Shown here: piece by piece, positions 11,846-22,968 of the stretch
Layout: each line of letters starts with the position of its first letter
How positions within the stretch are numbered: position 1 is the first letter of the stretch
NCBI GenBank assembly: GCA_036362985.1
Contig: JAYGXS010000009.1
Location: 17,201,305-17,265,304, forward strand
Direction: 5' to 3'
DNA from: Ligula intestinalis
Lineage: Eukaryota > Platyhelminthes > Cestoda > Diphyllobothriidea > Diphyllobothriidae
Length of the DNA: 64,000 nucleotides
Notes under the pieces: model-generated
The model's input: the letters and a program-made list of their open reading frames with translations, nothing else
Databases searched by the model: none
What the model was told of the DNA's origin: nothing
Translations under genes and position numbers: made by a program

Positions 11846-12159
11846 AAAAGGTACAACACATTTAGGCCAACAAACGAGTGTAAGCTAGGTCCATCGAGCC
11901 AATCAGATTCTGTTCTCGCTTGGCTACCGGAACGATTTGCTGTGACTCAGCGGCTAAAAGCAGCTTACATTTTGGATTGTTCACCTCGTGTAGGCCAATC
12001 AATTGCCTGCTGGGTGCGGCTGCTTGCTGCATGCACCCAACACAAACAAAATCATGTTTTTCCTGATTCGCGATTGTAACACTTAGACGCATCATCCACA
12101 CAGCGCTCTTTTTCGTTCGGTCGATCACTATCCCCCTTCCGAGTCAGAGACGATTCTCA

Positions 12160-12486
12160 TTATTGCACGCCATCCCAAATTGTGTGTATGTAGATTCATG
12201 TGCACTTGCGGATGCAAGTACATCGGGCGTACGCAAAAGCAATCGACGGCCAGGGCCGCTGAGCATTTACCTTTTCAAGCAAGAAAACAAAGTACCACGG
12301 TTCTCGATTACAAAAACATCTGCTACACTGTGGTCACTCAGTTGACCTCAAGACGTCTTTTGGAGTTCCTGTTCGGGTACGAAGAAATCTGATCCTGTAC
12401 TACATGGAAGCAGCCTACATACGGTGCGAGGAACTCGACCTATGTAAGCAGTTAGACCAGGTGGCCAATGTCTGATTAGCCTGGTA
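12160..12486 (+). pseudogene. Degenerate PLE GIY-YIG fragment
   Basis: Plus-strand frames give CTCGCKYIGRTQKQ, RAAEHLPFQ, and after frameshifts an LEFLFGYEE- and MEAAYI-like end. This parallels the endonuclease end of the intact PLE at 27032-29467 (TCGCKYIGRTQRQ ... EAAYIRR). Several indels and stops make it dead. Confidence 0.65.
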
Positions 12487-13203
12487 ATCTCAAGCCCAGA
12501 CTTAATCACACTTTGATTTGTGCTGACTACCTTGCCCACCTTATTCCTTTCCTATATTCAAGTTTAAAGGCAAAATTATTATTGATTATTCCCCGTGTTA
12601 AACAATGACCTTTCTGTTGTGTATTTATTTCTGTGCGAATTCAAATTTTCGTGCACTCGAATTCGGTATCTATGTCATGCAAAGATGAATTTCAGTTGAA
12701 AAGCCGTCGCAAAATCTGCTGGCACCAATAAATCCTACTGCTCGTGCATGTTTTAAATTCATACCCGGAAAAATGCGTCAAACGACAGGAATAAGTGCAA
12801 TACAGTGTCGCGTACTTTTTCAATGACCTAGGCTACATTTGCAGTGAGCAAAGAAGTCCGCAGATAAGCCACAGTTATATGTCGCACCTCCTTTTCGTGC
12901 ACGAAAGAGAAATCTGGTTTATCAACGCAGAGGGTATAAATGCGACAAAATCACGTTATAAAGAGATCAGACGGCTATAGTTCATCGGTGGCTCAAGGCG
13001 AAAACAATTATCCAAGAAGACGCACAACACAGACTTTAAGGTTCAGGTAGGTAGGCAAACAGTTTGTGGCATCAATGAAGAAAAGAAATAGCCAAACATG
13101 GTCTATACCGCAAGTCGATTTATAAATACAATAGGGAGACACATAGGGTATCGGAACGTACATGAGAAATAAATCACAGATAAGGAGATATAATGATAGA
13201 AAA

Positions 13204-16200
13204 TTAACAAATATCTTGATCTTCTGTTTCGTCTCCACCCTCATTTTCCGGCCCTTTCTCCATCGCCTTGGATTCACCGAATGAATCAGCCGAGGGGAAC
13301 TTTATGGACCGCACAAGTTTCGCATACTGTGGGAGGACAACAAAAATAGAATAAATATCTACTGATACGATATGAGTAGTTACACCTATTATGATAAACA
13401 TTCAGCTGCGTTAGGCATTGAACCATTTGGCATTACCTCTGTCTCCATCGCTCTAAACGAGGGCATTTTGACTACGTTAGCTGCACCTGCTGCATCCATA
13501 CTGTCATAAACATGAAGAAGGGTGGCCGCGGGTTCTGCATCGTCGGTCTGCCCAAAACGATAGCACCTAGAAGGAGAAAAGCAAAAAAATGCAAAAGCAG
13601 AGGTTCCTATTTCCGCAATTCATGAAACGCTAAATAGAATGCTGAAATGCGGTCTTAGTGGTAAAAGGTTATGTAGGTAAGCTTCAAATACCCAGTATTA
13701 TTCAGCATAACCTCCAGGAATACCAGTCGAATTGAGGGGTCGGTTGTTAACTCACTCATTAAGAAATATCTAGTCAAATAGTATGCATTTTTCTGATCCA
13801 ACTTTAATGGCTGTATCAATTAATATGCATTATGTAAAAAGCATGCGAAAAACCTTTCACACACTCTTGATGGTATGTTACGCATTTTGAGTTTTTTATA
13901 ATTGATGGAGGATATATTTTGAATTACCAAAGTTTGAGAATGCCAGATATCAAAGACCCAAAGATGCTAGTCCAAACAGAATTCTTTGTTTACATATACT
14001 AATGCTGATTATGAACTAAAGAACATGGCCTATATAAAATACAAAAGTTCAGGAAACACATATGACGTTTTCCTAGCAGGGTAGAGAAAGAATATTTCTC
14101 TTACGCGGAAAGTATAGATAACGCACAAGTGCAGGTCGGATTAGAAATTATTCTGCAAGTAAAAAGAGTTTAAAACCTGAAGGCATTTTTGTTTAAACAC
14201 AACATTACAGGAGAATGTAATTTGTTATTAAGCGATTAGAAACAAGACTTTCTTGCATGTTTAAAAATATATATATACTTACCAATGAGGACATCGAAAA
14301 TTAATGGGAGAAATTCATACTCCTTAAGTAGTCATTTTTACCGAATGTGGTTTTTGCCAGTGGCAGGAAAGGGGCTCATTGAAAGCCATCATCCTGACTG
14401 GACTGACATATCTTGGGACGATAATTAGTATAACCAGAGTTCAAAGGGTGATGCAAATAGCGAAAGGCCCAACTACTTTATCTAACGAATGCAGGCTTGA
14501 TGAATTTGATCTACTTCCCCTGGAGTATGGGCTGATCCGGAATCTCATACAGACCTAGTTAATTGTTAGGAACCCGAAATGCCCCCTACAATTTGATGAT
14601 TTCTTTGCATTCGCTAAACCAAAAAAACCTGCGGGAGAACTCCCGCAAACTTCGAGAAGCCATACCTTTCCTAAATATTCATATTCGCAACGATTTTTCG
14701 GCACCTAGAACGGACTTCCCGGGGCTGTTATGATGGCGGACAGGGGGTCCATGCTTCAATCCCAACTATTGCAAACATGTTTTGTCCAACAATGAGCACG
14801 TTACTTCCTACTTTATAGTAACATTTATTTTAAATCTTAAAAATGGCCATGTTTGTTACCCTCAACATACTTCAGACTGTTGATTAGCACTTCGTGAGCC
14901 ATGACAGTTACTGTAAGTGATGGGAACGTAAAGAAGGTAAGAAAAAAGACCCACTGAACAGCCTCATCGTAGACCTTGGAGGCGGCAATCGAATCTCCCT
15001 GGAACAGCTTGATGACGATGAGAGCCAGCACGGCCTTACCGCAGACGCGATAAGCAGTTTCGCCATCATTGTCGGCCGCAGACTCACAGAGTTTCATTTG
15101 ATAGCGCAGGACCCGCTCAGCTTCGGTGAAGCGCTGAAGACGGGTCCAAACACGCGCTGCTTGACCGGCAAGATCGGCTGCCTCCAGGGCCTTGCCCTCA
15201 AGCTGAAAAAAAGGAAGAATACAATATAACCTATTACTGGTGGACAAAGCGCACTGAAAAGTAAATTGTAGCGAATTCTAGCGCATTCCAGGTGTGAGTA
15301 CAGGCAAGGAAGGTAGAACTTTGCAGTAGTCGAGAACATTTTATTATTCATCTCAGTTTTCGAGCTCGTACAAGAGCCCACAACGAGAAGGCTGGCAACA
15401 AAAAAAACAGAATTTATAGTTGGTAGCGATTAATCGAACATGAATCCGGAAGTAATTGCGCAGAGCTCCGTATGCCGGCGCAAGATCGATGCACCGACTG
15501 GCTGAGTTTCAATCGGAGGGTCGGGATTCAATAAATTTCTTGCCCATCTTACTTTGAGCATTGGTAGTTATCTTCGCGGCTGCTATTTTAAACTCGTGAC
15601 CCGTACCGAAGGTATGGGCAGCCACCTGTGGTAGTGTGTTTTCCCTTGCACGAGCAACTAACGTTTATTGCTGTGCGATCCGAGCATACGTTCAGTCTGA
15701 CCTGTGTACTTACAAGGACAGTTTAGGTACAGGAAGCGATAGACTACACGCGACTGCCTACTAGCTTTGATTTTCATGACCCTGCTGCGTATGGCGCCTT
15801 CGGGCCGGCGTGCATTCCTGTAACCTATTCCCAAAGTAATACGTTCCAACATGTCCTTTATGCATGTTAGAAAACGCCCCCATAGGAGGTATTTGACCGC
15901 TGCCACCGGAGGACCATCCTACGAGTTAAGTATAGCGACTTCTTCTCAAATGAGACAGTCTGCACTCGCTAAAATCGTGCCGCAAAGATATCTCAGGCCA
16001 TTCAAGAAGGGCGGCTGAGGTGGTTTGGGCACGTTCTCCATCGTCCGCCCCACAAACTTTGCTATGCTGCCCCGGATCCAGCGTCGCAGCCCACCTGGAG
16101 ACGTTGAAGTGGAGGGCGACTGAAGACTTGGCTCGAAACGGACCGTCAAGACATGGAAGCAGTTTTTGGACCTTCCAGCTTCGGTCTCCGTCGCTGGAGA

Positions 16201-19200
16201 AAAGGATGGGTGGAGCTTTTCAGATCTGCCGCCACCAATCACCACGCGTGGAGGGGTACTGCGCGTGACATCATTTAGGCCTGCTAGATCAGGCATGATT
16301 ACAGCCATAACGAGTACAAGTACCCCCATGGGAGCTTCTTCTGGCTGGGTGTTCTGGAGATGAACATGTAGACATTGTAACTTTTGACTTGTTTAAATTA
16401 GTGACTGCCGTTCGTGGGCCAGACTTAGTTGCACCTTTAACATCGTTAACGACAGAATGCTGCACTGCTAGATCAGATCTAATGCAATTGAGGTTATAAA
16501 CTGATTGGGGTTAAGGGACTGAACACCAACGTCAAAAACGTCTCGAAGGCTGTCAGCCGCCTTCAGGCAACACTCGGAGTTGGAGTTGTGCACAGGCCGG
16601 AAGCAACCATGAGGCGTCAGATCATGAAACCGAAAAACCCACTGCCACGGCAAAAAACACCTGGAGTCGTCTATAGGATCTGATGCAGTTGTGGGCAAAG
16701 CAAATATGTCGGAGAAACTGGCAGGCTTCTCAAGACGCGAATTGCCGAACACGCGACAGCAGTGCGGCGAAATGATGCCAATTCTCAAGTCGCGGCCCAT
16801 TCGACGAGACCCGGCCACACATTCAAAGTTGATGAGGCCGAAATTCTCGTAAGAGGTGACAACCGATGGTGCCAAGAATTACTAGAATCATGGTTCATGG
16901 GCCTCCAATCCAGCAACAAGTGCAACGATTTGCTCAATCCATATTCGGTGCTGAGACTAAATTTAGTCAAAGCAAATCGCCGCTTAGAGAACAGACAGAC
17001 TACCACATCATCTTATGCCAAAACCGCACGGCCAGATTTTCATTGCTGATGCAACGAATCAGCACACAGTCAAGGCATTTTTCGATTTTTTCCGTACGTT
17101 TAAATTTTACGGTAGAACCATGTGCACACACAAACTGTTTCTGCTACTGTTCGTAAAGTATGTCTTTGATGATAAATCCGCGATGAATTTCGAAACGTCA
17201 GGCGAATAAGCATATTGTCCCAGCGATCGAGTCGTCTTCTATTTCTCAATTACTTCCTGGGACTCGCATGTTCGCTTGTATGCACATCAACCTTTTATAA
17301 GGACAAAAATCAACGGCTACAAACAAGTCTAAAATAGAACGCTAGATTCGATTAATTCAAAGTTGAGTTGATAAGCACAAAAACAAGAACCTAAATGAGG
17401 TTAGAATGTATGATGGAAAGAGGAGATTTCAAACAATAAGCCCAAGGTAAAAAGGACTTACTTCTGCAGTATCGGCAGCATTTTCATAGAATTGAGCAGA
17501 CTTATCAGGCATTTGACTTTCCAGTGCTCTGATTGGTACAAGATCAAATTAAGTTCTGATTAGGTTGTAGAAAAGGTGTAAAAAGTAATACACAGAAATG
17601 ATTACGCGAACAGAATATCGATCACAGTATTTTTAATTAGAATGTAAACGTATACATTTTCCGTCACAACTGAGCTTGCATTGGCAATTTATGTGGGCAC
17701 GATGTCTCTGATGATGATGAATTCGTGTCGGATAGAAGAATTGGGGGAATTATCAAATACATTCCGCCAGTTGACAGCGCACCGCTTCTAGAAGCTTCGA
17801 AGCAGCCGAGCGGACGCCCGATTGGTCAGATGTCTGTTTTTCTTCTTCGCATCTACCTATCTGACAGTTTAAATCCAGTACAACAGGTGTATAACTGGGC
17901 TAAAGAACTCTCAGGCAAATTCACAGGACAAATACATCTGGGATGAAACGCGAAAAGCATCCTTGTTGAGGAGACTTAATTCACTAAATGCACTTCAGTT
18001 ATTTTCAGGAAAAGTTGAGCTAAAAATCATTTTCAAACTAACAAGCCAAGGAACACCTCATGCTGATTTGTCTCGGTAACTATAAATCCAAGGTAGTAAA
18101 TCATTGAAAAATTACCCTTCTTCAATTTGTGCCTCCATGCTATGGTTAACAAAGTTCTCAACTATTTTCCCCAAACTATGCAGTATTCTTTTTTCACACC
18201 AACAAATAATTAACACCATTCAAGTACTCGGCTGTGAGTATTGTATCGTAATCAGGAAGACACACGAAGACATCTTAATGACGTAATGTAGACGAGCATC
18301 TCCTGAATAAACCATTATGAATAGTTGTCACCGGTATCTCTTTGATTCTGTTTCGACTTTCATAAGCAAGTAAACTAATGTGTGGTATACTCGAGAGGAA
18401 AGCATCCATCACAACATTTAACATCTTGAATAATTACCATAAGTTCTCAAGTTTCCATTCGGCCATTTCGCAGCAGCCTGAAGTAGTGTACGCCAAAACT
18501 ATACTTTCTCTTTCAAATGTCATAATTCTCTCTCCAATACGGCCTCAGATGGAAGCGTAACACATAAGCACAGCATGGCTTTGACGGATTTTCCACTAAC
18601 TGGCATACTTCCCTTTCATATTCTCTGATTCAGCACTGCATACCAAATTCCCTGAAAAGACTGATTCATAAAACCAGCCCGAAGACAGTCCTATTGCGAA
18701 GCAGACTATGGTGCTCTTCGATATTTCTTTCGCGAGACAGGTCTAATTCATAAGGCACGTAGTAAACTTCACAAATTCTGCTCGTGATATTTTACACCGA
18801 TTCCCGGACGTTGATTGGTGCAAGATTGTGTGACCATGTAGTCAATCGCATTTCCACCGATGAACATCCGATCAGATATCATGCCAAATCTAACTGCGTT
18901 GTCCATTCGACTTAGTATCACAACTGTGTTTCAGCGTTCGTGGTTCTCGACCACAATACATAATCAGAATTGACTTCAAATTACTTGCCGGGGCCTGATC
19001 ATGCTTTTCGGTCGTGCATCAACAGCCATGAAACTTGCGTGCTTTGCAGAGAGAGCCGGAGGCATAGTGGCAACTACTGAATTGCCAGTATGTACCGTTT
19101 GATCTTCTTGGAGAGGATTCTTACCGTGATGACCAGCTCTTCGTTGGAGTTGAAAAAAATTAATCAGTTAATTCGGTACTCAACCTACTGGCCGTATTTG

Positions 19201-20774
19201 TAAACGTTTTTCTGATAATTTTCCCGCTATCAGGTCGCTATCCTGAAAAGCAGCGCGTGCATCTGACAGTCTCAGCGAGATGAATAATGAAGTCACCGCG
19301 TTGTCTGGTGATGCTTGGCCTGGGTCAATTTATTTAAACACGCTGTGCCTTTCTTGTCTACTGCCTCTTTTTCCACCTACCCCCGACCCCACGGTTTAAT
19401 TCGAAACACTTGGTGAACAAGAGTTTATGATACCTGAACGATGTTCTCAAATTCTTCACGGCTTCTGTGAAGATAATATCTACGGCCTTCTCCGGACGAA
19501 TGAATTTGGCTTTGGTGTTCTTCGGCGAATTAGTTCAAGCGGACCTTCTACTCCTGGCTAATCAACAATACTCTTCTATTGTGCTAGATTATAATTCATA
19601 CTTCTTGAAAACTGCGAAAAAACCAAAACAAAAGAAGTAAATTTGAATATTAAATCCTGCGAATACCCCTTTGTTAGAAAATGATCTGTCGCGTTTCAAA
19701 TAGATCTCGCCTCTGCTCTTAACCAACAATTCCACTCATTTACCGTTGTAATCACTTAATATGTACTTGAGAAAACGTTACCACGAAGACCTCATTGGTT
19801 GGCCACTACACAAAACGCGGGCAGACTCCACGCGAATTTCTGGCAAAACTGGGGCCGTGAGGTCAGAGTTGTATTGATTTGTCAAGCGACACATACATTA
19901 TGTAGTCAAGGCTGCTGTATAGCGTGATTTCGTAATGCTCATGAACGTCACTAATTAATTATAGCACGCTAGGTTAAGCTACGGTAAAATTTGACGACAA
20001 CACCATAGCACCAGCAGTAACAGGGCACTCGTCCGTACTGCAATAACACCGAATGACAAGGGAAGCAGACAAGATCAAGCACTATCAAAGTTGTATCGAA
20101 TACATACATCAGAGTATCAAGTAGATGCATGTGAAACCTCAGTAAACGTGAAATTTTCAGCAGCCTAGCTGTAAATCCTAAGTATGTTAAAACACAAGTA
20201 AGTGACGCACTGGGTTTTGCAGTTCCTTTAGGAACCCGATATATACTACAGGGCGTAGGAATAGACCAAGAGCGACGCAACCCAGAAAAGAAGACAGAGC
20301 ATAGCGACTGGAAAACAAAGCTTTTACACAAGTGCAATAAGAAAACTTACTTCGCAGCTTTGTTGTATATGTTGGTCGCACTGTCAGGAACACCATTTTG
20401 TCGCAGAATGTTGCCAGCCATTTCCACGCACTCAATCATTTTGGGAAAATCTGGTATATCACGGTATAAGACAGACGCCGTGTCGTAAGCCTTCGCACAA
20501 TGGAAGAACGATCCATTATCGGCATTTAACTTAGCTATCTGCAGGAATATTTGAAAGCACTAGAACATACGAGGCAATAGAGCTCAGCGGATTCTTTACG
20601 CATTCTTAGATTCTGATATATAATGGCAGCTTTGCCATAGTACTCAATTGCACTGTCCAAATCGGGCTTCCACTTTAAAAACGAAGTTTTAAGGCTACAA
20701 ATTAAGATGCGAAAGTCGTACCTCTTCTCGGCCTTCTTAATGAACTCTCCAGCTTCCGCCAACTTTCCAGACAT
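13204..20774 (-). CDS. NAPG: Gamma-soluble NSF attachment protein (gamma-SNAP), complete 7-exon gene
   Basis: Exons (plus coordinates, in transcript order): 20722-20774, 20571-20694, 20351-20538, 17462-17528, 14955-15202, 13437-13566, 13204-13326. All junctions are GT-AG with matching phase. The joined CDS is 933 nt, 310 residues plus stop; the human protein is about 312. It starts MSGKLAEAGEFIKKAEK and continues LKTSFLKWKPDLDSAIEYYG, matching the family's N-terminal LKTGFLKWKPD signature. HCAKAYDTA and SAQFYENAAD are TPR-like helices, followed by QAARVWTRLQRFTEAERVL. The C-terminus is acidic and ends in Cys (TEDQDIC), as in vertebrates. Gamma-SNAP is a cytosolic helical-repeat adaptor that recruits NSF to SNARE complexes for disassembly. 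Introns 1 and 2 are only 27 and 32 nt; introns 3-5 are 2822, 2259 and 1388 nt and hold repeats; intron 6 is 110 nt. The donor of exon 5 (GTGGGT) was chosen by phase and alignment. A CTAG 20 nt upstream of ATG could be a 5' UTR or spliced-leader acceptor. Confidence 0.92.
14290..14510 (-). repeat. Fold-back repeat family, decayed copy in gamma-SNAP intron 5
   Basis: It shares the CTCCTTAAGTAGTCA...TTTTTGCCAG...GGGGCTCATTGAAAG block order with 7560-7720 and 3990-4150. Confidence 0.4.
15658..15906 (-). pseudogene. PLE linker/GIY-YIG fragment in gamma-SNAP intron 4
   Basis: The minus frame reads ARRPEGAIRSRVMKIKASRQ, then VVYRFLYLNCPCKYTGQTERM. This parallels the HRPEATIR...RPKD...GVVYRI-CSCG-YVGETGR order of the 8.2-9.2 kb copy. 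It is short and diverged. Confidence 0.55.
16012..16278 (+). pseudogene. 3' end of an RTE-like LINE ORF
   Basis: The plus frame reads RLRWFGHVLHRPPHKLCYAA, then LKTWLETDRQDMEAVFGPSS, GLRRWRKGWVEL and HHAWRGTARDII followed by TAG. The RLRWFGHVxRRP, LKTW and RRWR...W order is the usual C-terminal tail of many non-LTR retrotransposon ORF2 proteins in flatworms. One internal TGA (after TWRR) marks it as dead. It lies antisense inside gamma-SNAP intron 4. Confidence 0.7.
16525..16990 (+). pseudogene. PLE GIY-YIG fragment in gamma-SNAP intron 4
   Basis: It reads NVSKAVSRLQATLGVGVVHR, then LPRQKTPGVVYRI, a stop, CSCGQSKYVGETGRLLKTRI, RPGHTFKVDEAEILVRGDNR and ELLESWFMGLQSSNKC. This is the same family as 8183-9178, opposite in orientation to the host gene, with one in-frame stop in the endonuclease region. 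Confidence 0.75.
17165..17215 (+). ncRNA. Hammerhead-like PLE tail motif
   Basis: TTTGATGATAAATCC...GATGAATTTCGAAACGTCAGGC lies just downstream of the PLE fragment at 16525-16990. A UUGAUGA strand, an AAAU/AUUU stem and CGAAAC-GUC recall the CUGAUGA/stem II/GAAA core of hammerheads, with C3 changed to U. Confidence 0.4.
17529..20350 (-). other. Gamma-SNAP intron 3; no nested gene seen
   Basis: 2.8 kb of AT-rich sequence with only short open frames. I found no recognisable transposon domain in it. Confidence 0.6.
20539..20570 (-). other. 32-nt micro-intron (gamma-SNAP intron 2)
   Basis: It reads GTATGTT...CTGCAG. Removing it joins AELYCL to IAKLNADNGSFFHCAKAYD, which aligns with the family's CLREAVAHEN...HAAKAYE region without a gap. 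Confidence 0.85.
20695..20721 (-). other. 27-nt micro-intron (gamma-SNAP intron 1)
   Basis: It reads GTACGAC...TTTGTAG on the minus strand. Because 27 is divisible by three the frame stays open through it, so naive translation would insert YDFRILICS. Removing it restores AEKSLKTSFLKWKP, aligned to the family without a gap. Confidence 0.85.
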
Positions 20775-20784
20775 CAGCCAAAAT

Positions 20785-21314
20785 CTAGTTGGGTATTATA
20801 TTTACCGCCGGATTTTTAGCTTATTAAACCTGCCTTTAAAGGACTACTGACGAAGAGAAGAGTATTTCTACGTTCTGAAAGCACTGCCGCCATAAGCGCT
20901 CTTTTATAACGTAGACCTATTGTATAGCAGTGTGAAAAATTGCTTCTAATCACTGGGATAAGTAGTTGGGGTCCAATTACTTTCGGATTATCGTCAATAT
21001 CTAACTGTTCCCGGAGTCTGGGAGTTTGAAAATTGTCGGGGGAGGGAGTTGGCAGAGGAAAAAATTAGCTCAAATGTTGATAGTTTTCCTAATTTGGCTT
21101 CAATAATCAGTTAACGTCTATTTGTTAGTTATTCTCCATAGAACAATAACTTAACCCTGCTTACCCACCGCCAAATTTTGTTTTCTAAATAACTAACGGT
21201 AACCATGAATCTGATACTCAATGTACGGCAGATGTTTAATCAATCAATAAAAGCTCCCTAAGCAATCAGGTGAAATAACTTGAATTTTTTGCTTTCGAGC
21301 TAATGGCCGATTAT
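20785..21314. other. Upstream of gamma-SNAP; no gene recognised
   Basis: AT-rich DNA between the gamma-SNAP start and the LTR element. It probably contains the promoter, but I see no TATA-like or initiator motif that I would defend. Confidence 0.4.
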
Positions 21315-21318
21315 ATAT

Positions 21319-21849
21319 TGTGGGCTCTTGGCCCTACTTATGTGTTGTTTAATTTATCAATAACCAATTTTGTTAAAAAAAAAACTAAATGCAACACACG
21401 GATACACTTTCGGTTTTGACGCGTGCTAGCAACTATCTTGCTAATCACCCTCCACGGCTCAACTCTCTCCTCACCGGCCGCTGTTTATTTTGCCCTTCAA
21501 CGACACCTCTCTGGTGATCACTTTCGGGCTCCAGGAGAATCCAGCGACAATTTGCAAACGAGTTTTCGCTCCATTTTTGCGACTCGCAGCCCAACAAACT
21601 TGGATCCCAGTCCTCGCAGAGTTATCCTTTGGCAAGTCGACTACTTGACTACTGCCGACTAGGATCGTGAAGGATCTAAGTGAGTTGTATCATTTCTAAT
21701 CTTCACCGTCAATCTCTTTACTGGATTTTACGACTTTTCCACTAGAATAGTCTAGTAAATCCCTTATTAGCAGTTAGTCTACCCTCGAAAGTTTTCCATT
21801 GCGTATTTGCTAAGACGTTTTGTATATTTGTAGTGATAAAGCCCCTACA
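21319..21849 (+). repeat. 5' LTR
   Basis: It begins TGTGGGC and ends CCTACA (TG...CA), 531 bp, and is nearly identical to 26184-26712. Confidence 0.92.
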
Positions 21850-21853
21850 AATT

Positions 21854-21864
21854 TGGTGACCCCG
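21854..21864 (+). other. Primer binding site for tRNA-Trp
   Basis: TGGTGACCCCG, 4 nt after the 5' LTR, is the exact complement of the animal tRNA-Trp 3' end (CGGGGTCA plus CCA). This agrees with the CsRn1 clade. Confidence 0.8.
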
Positions 21865-21948
21865 TTTCTATTGTTATCCACGTCTTATTATTTATTCCAT
21901 TCACCTGTTTTTTTCCCGTTTGAATCTGCCGTTCATATGTTTTTCACC

Positions 21949-22968
21949 ATGGGTGACGAATACCACCAATTTCACGATTGCGACGAAGATGATGCTGGTT
22001 CTAACAACTGGTGTGCACCATCTGCTCACGACGAGCCTCAGGCTTTTCAGATATCTATTAAGCTTCCCCCTTACGAAGTGCGCGACACGACAGTCTGGTT
22101 CAAACAGATCGAAGCTGTTTTCGCCTCATGTCAGATTACTGGCGAGCGTTCGCGTTACGCGTACGTCGTGCAGTACTTTCCGTTCGACATCGCTTTCGCC
22201 GTTCAGGATCTCCTAGATCCTATCCCTAAAGTCAAACCTTACTCTAGCTTAAAAAAGGCTATTCTCGAACGTACGGCGCAATCTGCCGACAGCAAGCTTC
22301 GCCAACTCCTCAGCAACGTTGAGCTTGGCGACCAAACCCCCTCCGCTCTAATGCGCCACATGCGTCACCTGCTTGCTGGTCGCACCTTAGATGATTCTAT
22401 TTTTCGTCGCATTTGGATGGATAAATTACCCCATCCAATGCAACAAGAACTCGCCCTACTCGATGATGGTGTTCCGCTGACCAAACTCGCAGAGCACGCG
22501 GACCGCATCCAACAATGTTACCCCGGTACTAGTTCGTACGCTGTAAACCAAGCCTCGACCTCAGTACCTCAGGATGCCGTCTCCCAGGTTTCGGCCTCAC
22601 GATCCGACCGTAAACCTGACAGCCGTACACAGCGAAAGTCCACTAAATCGCTTGGTACCTCATCCCCGCGGTCTACTTCACCCACTCAACCGATTCGAGA
22701 CGTTACAGACCACAGAGATGACGACCTGCAGGATCTTAAAGATACTGTCAGGTTATTGTGTTCTCAAGTGAGCACGATGTGTTCCACACTCAACCGGCTT
22801 CAAATCGGTCGTCCCTCTATCGGCCGCAACCGCTCTAACTCAAAAGAGCGTGCAGATGACAAAGTCTGCTGGTACCACCGAACATTCGGCCCGGATGCTA
22901 TTAAATGCGTCCCGCCTTGTTCTTATGCTCGACGTTCACGTTCGGGAAACGGCGCCGCCAGCCAGTAA
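21949..22968 (+). CDS. gag: Gag of the CsRn1-like retrotransposon
   Basis: The start is taken at [10 protein letters not shown]; an in-frame ATG 12 nt upstream is also possible, and the frame is open into the LTR. It is about 339 residues. The capsid-like region is [20 protein letters not shown]...[18 protein letters not shown], followed by a spacer rich in Ser/Arg/Pro. The C-terminal knuckle [18 protein letters not shown] is the CHCC variant that replaces the usual CCHC in this clade and should bind element RNA. Gag polymers form the particle where reverse transcription occurs. Its stop overlaps the pol ATG (TAATG). Confidence 0.9.
   Translation: MGDEYHQFHDCDEDDAGSNNWCAPSAHDEPQAFQISIKLPPYEVRDTTVWFKQIEAVFASCQITGERSRYAYVVQYFPFDIAFAVQDLLDPIPKVKPYSSLKKAILERTAQSADSKLRQLLSNVELGDQTPSALMRHMRHLLAGRTLDDSIFRRIWMDKLPHPMQQELALLDDGVPLTKLAEHADRIQQCYPGTSSYAVNQASTSVPQDAVSQVSASRSDRKPDSRTQRKSTKSLGTSSPRSTSPTQPIRDVTDHRDDDLQDLKDTVRLLCSQVSTMCSTLNRLQIGRPSIGRNRSNSKERADDKVCWYHRTFGPDAIKCVPPCSYARRSRSGNGAASQ

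Noticed and set aside
14837..14954. Extension of gamma-SNAP exon 5 through the open frame WVFFLTFFTFPSL
   Set aside because: A GTGGGT donor after CA at 14955 gives exact alignment to the family and the right phase for exon 6; the extension is intronic.
16468..16875. 135-codon minus-strand ORF
   Set aside because: It is the antisense shadow of the plus-strand PLE fragment at 16525-16990.
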